A stretch of 64,000 nt of DNA from NCBI RefSeq assembly GCF_000172795.2, contig NZ_CP020947.1, positions 995,001 through 1,059,000 of the forward strand. The letters are read 5' to 3'. Source of the DNA: Rhizobium sp. CIAT894 (GTDB taxonomy: Bacteria > Pseudomonadota > Alphaproteobacteria > Rhizobiales > Rhizobiaceae). The position numbers were made by a program, and so were the translations under genes. Shown one piece after another: positions 62,836 through 64,000 of the stretch. Positions within the stretch are counted from its first letter, which is position 1; every line of letters starts with the position of its first letter. The notes under the pieces were generated by a model, which ran no database searches, had not been told where the DNA came from, and saw only the letters and a list, made by a program, of their open reading frames with translations.

Positions 62836-63837
62836 TCAAAGCGCGGCTTTGACTTTCTCGGCGACATCGGTCGGAACCCATTGCGACCAGACGCTCTCGT
62901 CCTGCTGGAGGAAGCGCTTGGCGCCGTCTTCGCCGGTGCCCTGGTTTTCGGTTTCCCAGGCCATGATCTTGCCGACCGTGTCGTTGCTCCAGCCGCGCTT
63001 GTTGAAATAGGCGATGACTTCGGGGCTGGTGCGGTCGGCGAACTTCTTGGTGAGAACGGTCATCACCTTGTCGACCGGCCAGTCGGCGACCTTCGGGTCG
63101 GGGCAGGCGAGGTTGGTAATGCAGCGCTTCCATTCGACGGGATCGGCCGCACCGTTCTGCTTGAGCTTCACCAGCTGATATTTGCCGAGCAGCGCCGTCG
63201 GCGCCCAGTAATAGGTGATGAAGCCTTGCTTGCGTTCATAGGCCTTGCCGATGGCGCCATCGAGGCCGGCCGCCGAACCCGGGTTCATCAGCGTGAAACC
63301 CTTGTCGGCGGCCTTATAGGCCTTGAACAGCTGCGTCGTGACCACAGTCGCGCCCCAGCCTTCGGCGCCGTTGAAGACCACGCCCTTGCTCGGGTCCTCC
63401 TGATCGGGGAAGAGGTCGGGATGGGCAAGCGCATCCTCGACGGTCTTGATCTCGGGATGGGCGTCGGCGACATATTTCGGGATCCACCAGCCCTGGATGC
63501 CGCCATCGGGAAGGGCCGGGGCGCCGAAGACGATCTTGCCTTCCTTCACGCCGCGCGGAACGATCTCCGGCAGCAGGTCGACCCACGTCTCGGACGAGAC
63601 GTCGGGTTCGCTCTTTTCCACCATTGACGTGGTGGTCGGCACCGTGTCGCCGGGAACGGTCTCGACATGGCAGCCATAGCCGTTCTCCAGGATGAACTTG
63701 TCGACGAAGGTCAGGACTTCGGCGCTCTGCGCATTGTGCACGGCGAGCACGACATCGCCGCATTCGGCCGCGTGGGACAGCGATGCGCCGCCGGCAAGGC
63801 CGGCCAGCAGACATGTGGATGCAAGCAGTTTTTTCAT
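62836..63837 (-). CDS. betaine-type ABC transporter substrate-binding protein (OpuAC family)
   Basis: A 333-aa periplasmic protein with a Sec signal (about 1-23, ending SHA). AVHNAQSAEVLTFVDKFILE, SSETWVDLLPE, GGIQGWWIPKYVAD, GWGATVVT and QGFITYYWAPTAL carry the Trp/Tyr residues that make the aromatic cage for quaternary amines in ProX/OpuAC proteins. The ligand is probably glycine betaine, proline betaine or a related compound; not resolvable here. The downstream neighbour may catabolise it. Confidence 0.85.
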   Translation of the reverse strand: MKKLLASTCLLAGLAGGASLSHAAECGDVVLAVHNAQSAEVLTFVDKFILENGYGCHVETVPGDTVPTTTSMVEKSEPDVSSETWVDLLPEIVPRGVKEGKIVFGAPALPDGGIQGWWIPKYVADAHPEIKTVEDALAHPDLFPDQEDPSKGVVFNGAEGWGATVVTTQLFKAYKAADKGFTLMNPGSAAGLDGAIGKAYERKQGFITYYWAPTALLGKYQLVKLKQNGAADPVEWKRCITNLACPDPKVADWPVDKVMTVLTKKFADRTSPEVIAYFNKRGWSNDTVGKIMAWETENQGTGEDGAKRFLQQDESVWSQWVPTDVAEKVKAAL

Positions 63838-63891
63838 TTTCGTTCCCTCTTTTTTGCGGCGTCGGATAGGACAGGGCGCCGCGTTTCCTGT

Positions 63892-64000
63892 TTAGACGTA
63901 GCTGGCCACCGGCTCGCCGAGCACTTCGAGGCGCGGGATAATGCCGAGGCCGGGGGCGGCGGGTGCGGTGACGCGGCCGTTGCGCACGGTAAAATCGCCG
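63892..64000 (-). CDS. C-terminus of a probable enolase-superfamily enzyme (partial)
   Basis: 35 residues plus stop are visible, cut by the window end: GDFTVRNGRVTAPAAPGLGI, then IPRLEVLGEPVASYV. The pattern (short strand, NGRVTAPxxPGLGI, then LEVLGEPVA) resembles the end of mandelate racemase/muconate-lactonising-type enzymes found beside betaine and hydroxyproline transporters, but too little is seen for a firm call. Adjacent to and upstream of the binding-protein gene on the same strand. Confidence 0.4.
   Translation of the reverse strand, partial: GDFTVRNGRVTAPAAPGLGIIPRLEVLGEPVASYV

Overview
The window looks like a chromosomal segment of a Rhizobium species (R. etli / R. leguminosarum type). 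The evidence is uniformly high-GC coding sequence, the cell-cycle DNA methyltransferase CcrM, the block ccrM ... mutY - dciA-like - dsbA-like - smc ... ppdK, several families of short intergenic palindromes typical of rhizobia, and a phospholipid-recycling acyltransferase (Aas-like). The species is inferred from gene content, not from a search.

Layout. 1-1.0 kb: repeats and a small hypothetical gene. 1.0-3.7 kb: a Zur-box-like promoter, a 42-codon membrane microprotein and an AztABC-type zinc ABC transporter, all tightly coupled. 3.8-12.3 kb: a palindromic repeat, a Dabb protein, a secreted protein, an Lrp/AsnC remnant, then a leftward block thrC - M16 peptidase - GNAT - PAS/GGDEF/EAL protein, and a divergent lipoprotein. 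12.6-17.9 kb: HAD phosphatase, MFS exporter with divergent LysR regulator, chemoreceptor. 18.0-20.0 kb: three exported Gly/Ser repeat proteins and a small basic exported protein. 20.0-22.2 kb: ArsR regulator divergent from NIPSNAP and ABM proteins, then an AT-richer orphan gene. 22.4-32.5 kb: ccrM, NTF2-like, HAD, mutY, DciA-like, a RelBE-type toxin-antitoxin pair, a DsbA-like lipoprotein and smc. 32.6-36.5 kb: a leftward three-gene operon with TelA whose order recalls the plasmid RK2 kla/tel operon. 36.5-37.3 kb: gene-free, with a well-structured sRNA candidate. 37.3-42.7 kb: ppdK and small genes.

Mobile DNA. An IS110-family element (about 43052-44198) is inserted with a CT core into a palindromic intergenic repeat. 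Its left non-coding end contains guide-like segments matching its target and its own ends, as expected for a bridge RNA. A leftward operon (MBL hydrolase, DCC thiol oxidoreductase, saccharopine-dehydrogenase-like/DUF4166) follows. tRNA-Gln(TTG) then starts an AT-richer accessory tract (47.65-53.7 kb) with a Doc-type toxin-antitoxin pair, a DUF2293 gene and an IS66 element (49723-52529) flanked by a perfect 8-bp duplication; this element splits a 199-codon GIY-YIG-like gene. An IS4-type element (54808-56157) with an 11-bp duplication sits in another copy of the same palindromic repeat family that the IS110 element hit.

56.2-64 kb: a TetR regulator with three operator copies facing pspA - yiaAB-like - aas-like genes, which reads as a self-regulated envelope/phospholipid maintenance unit. 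A repeat-dense stretch with a GIY-YIG gene follows, then a betaine-type ABC binding protein and the C-terminus of a probable catabolic enzyme cut by the window edge. All calls come from reading the sequence; no database search was run.
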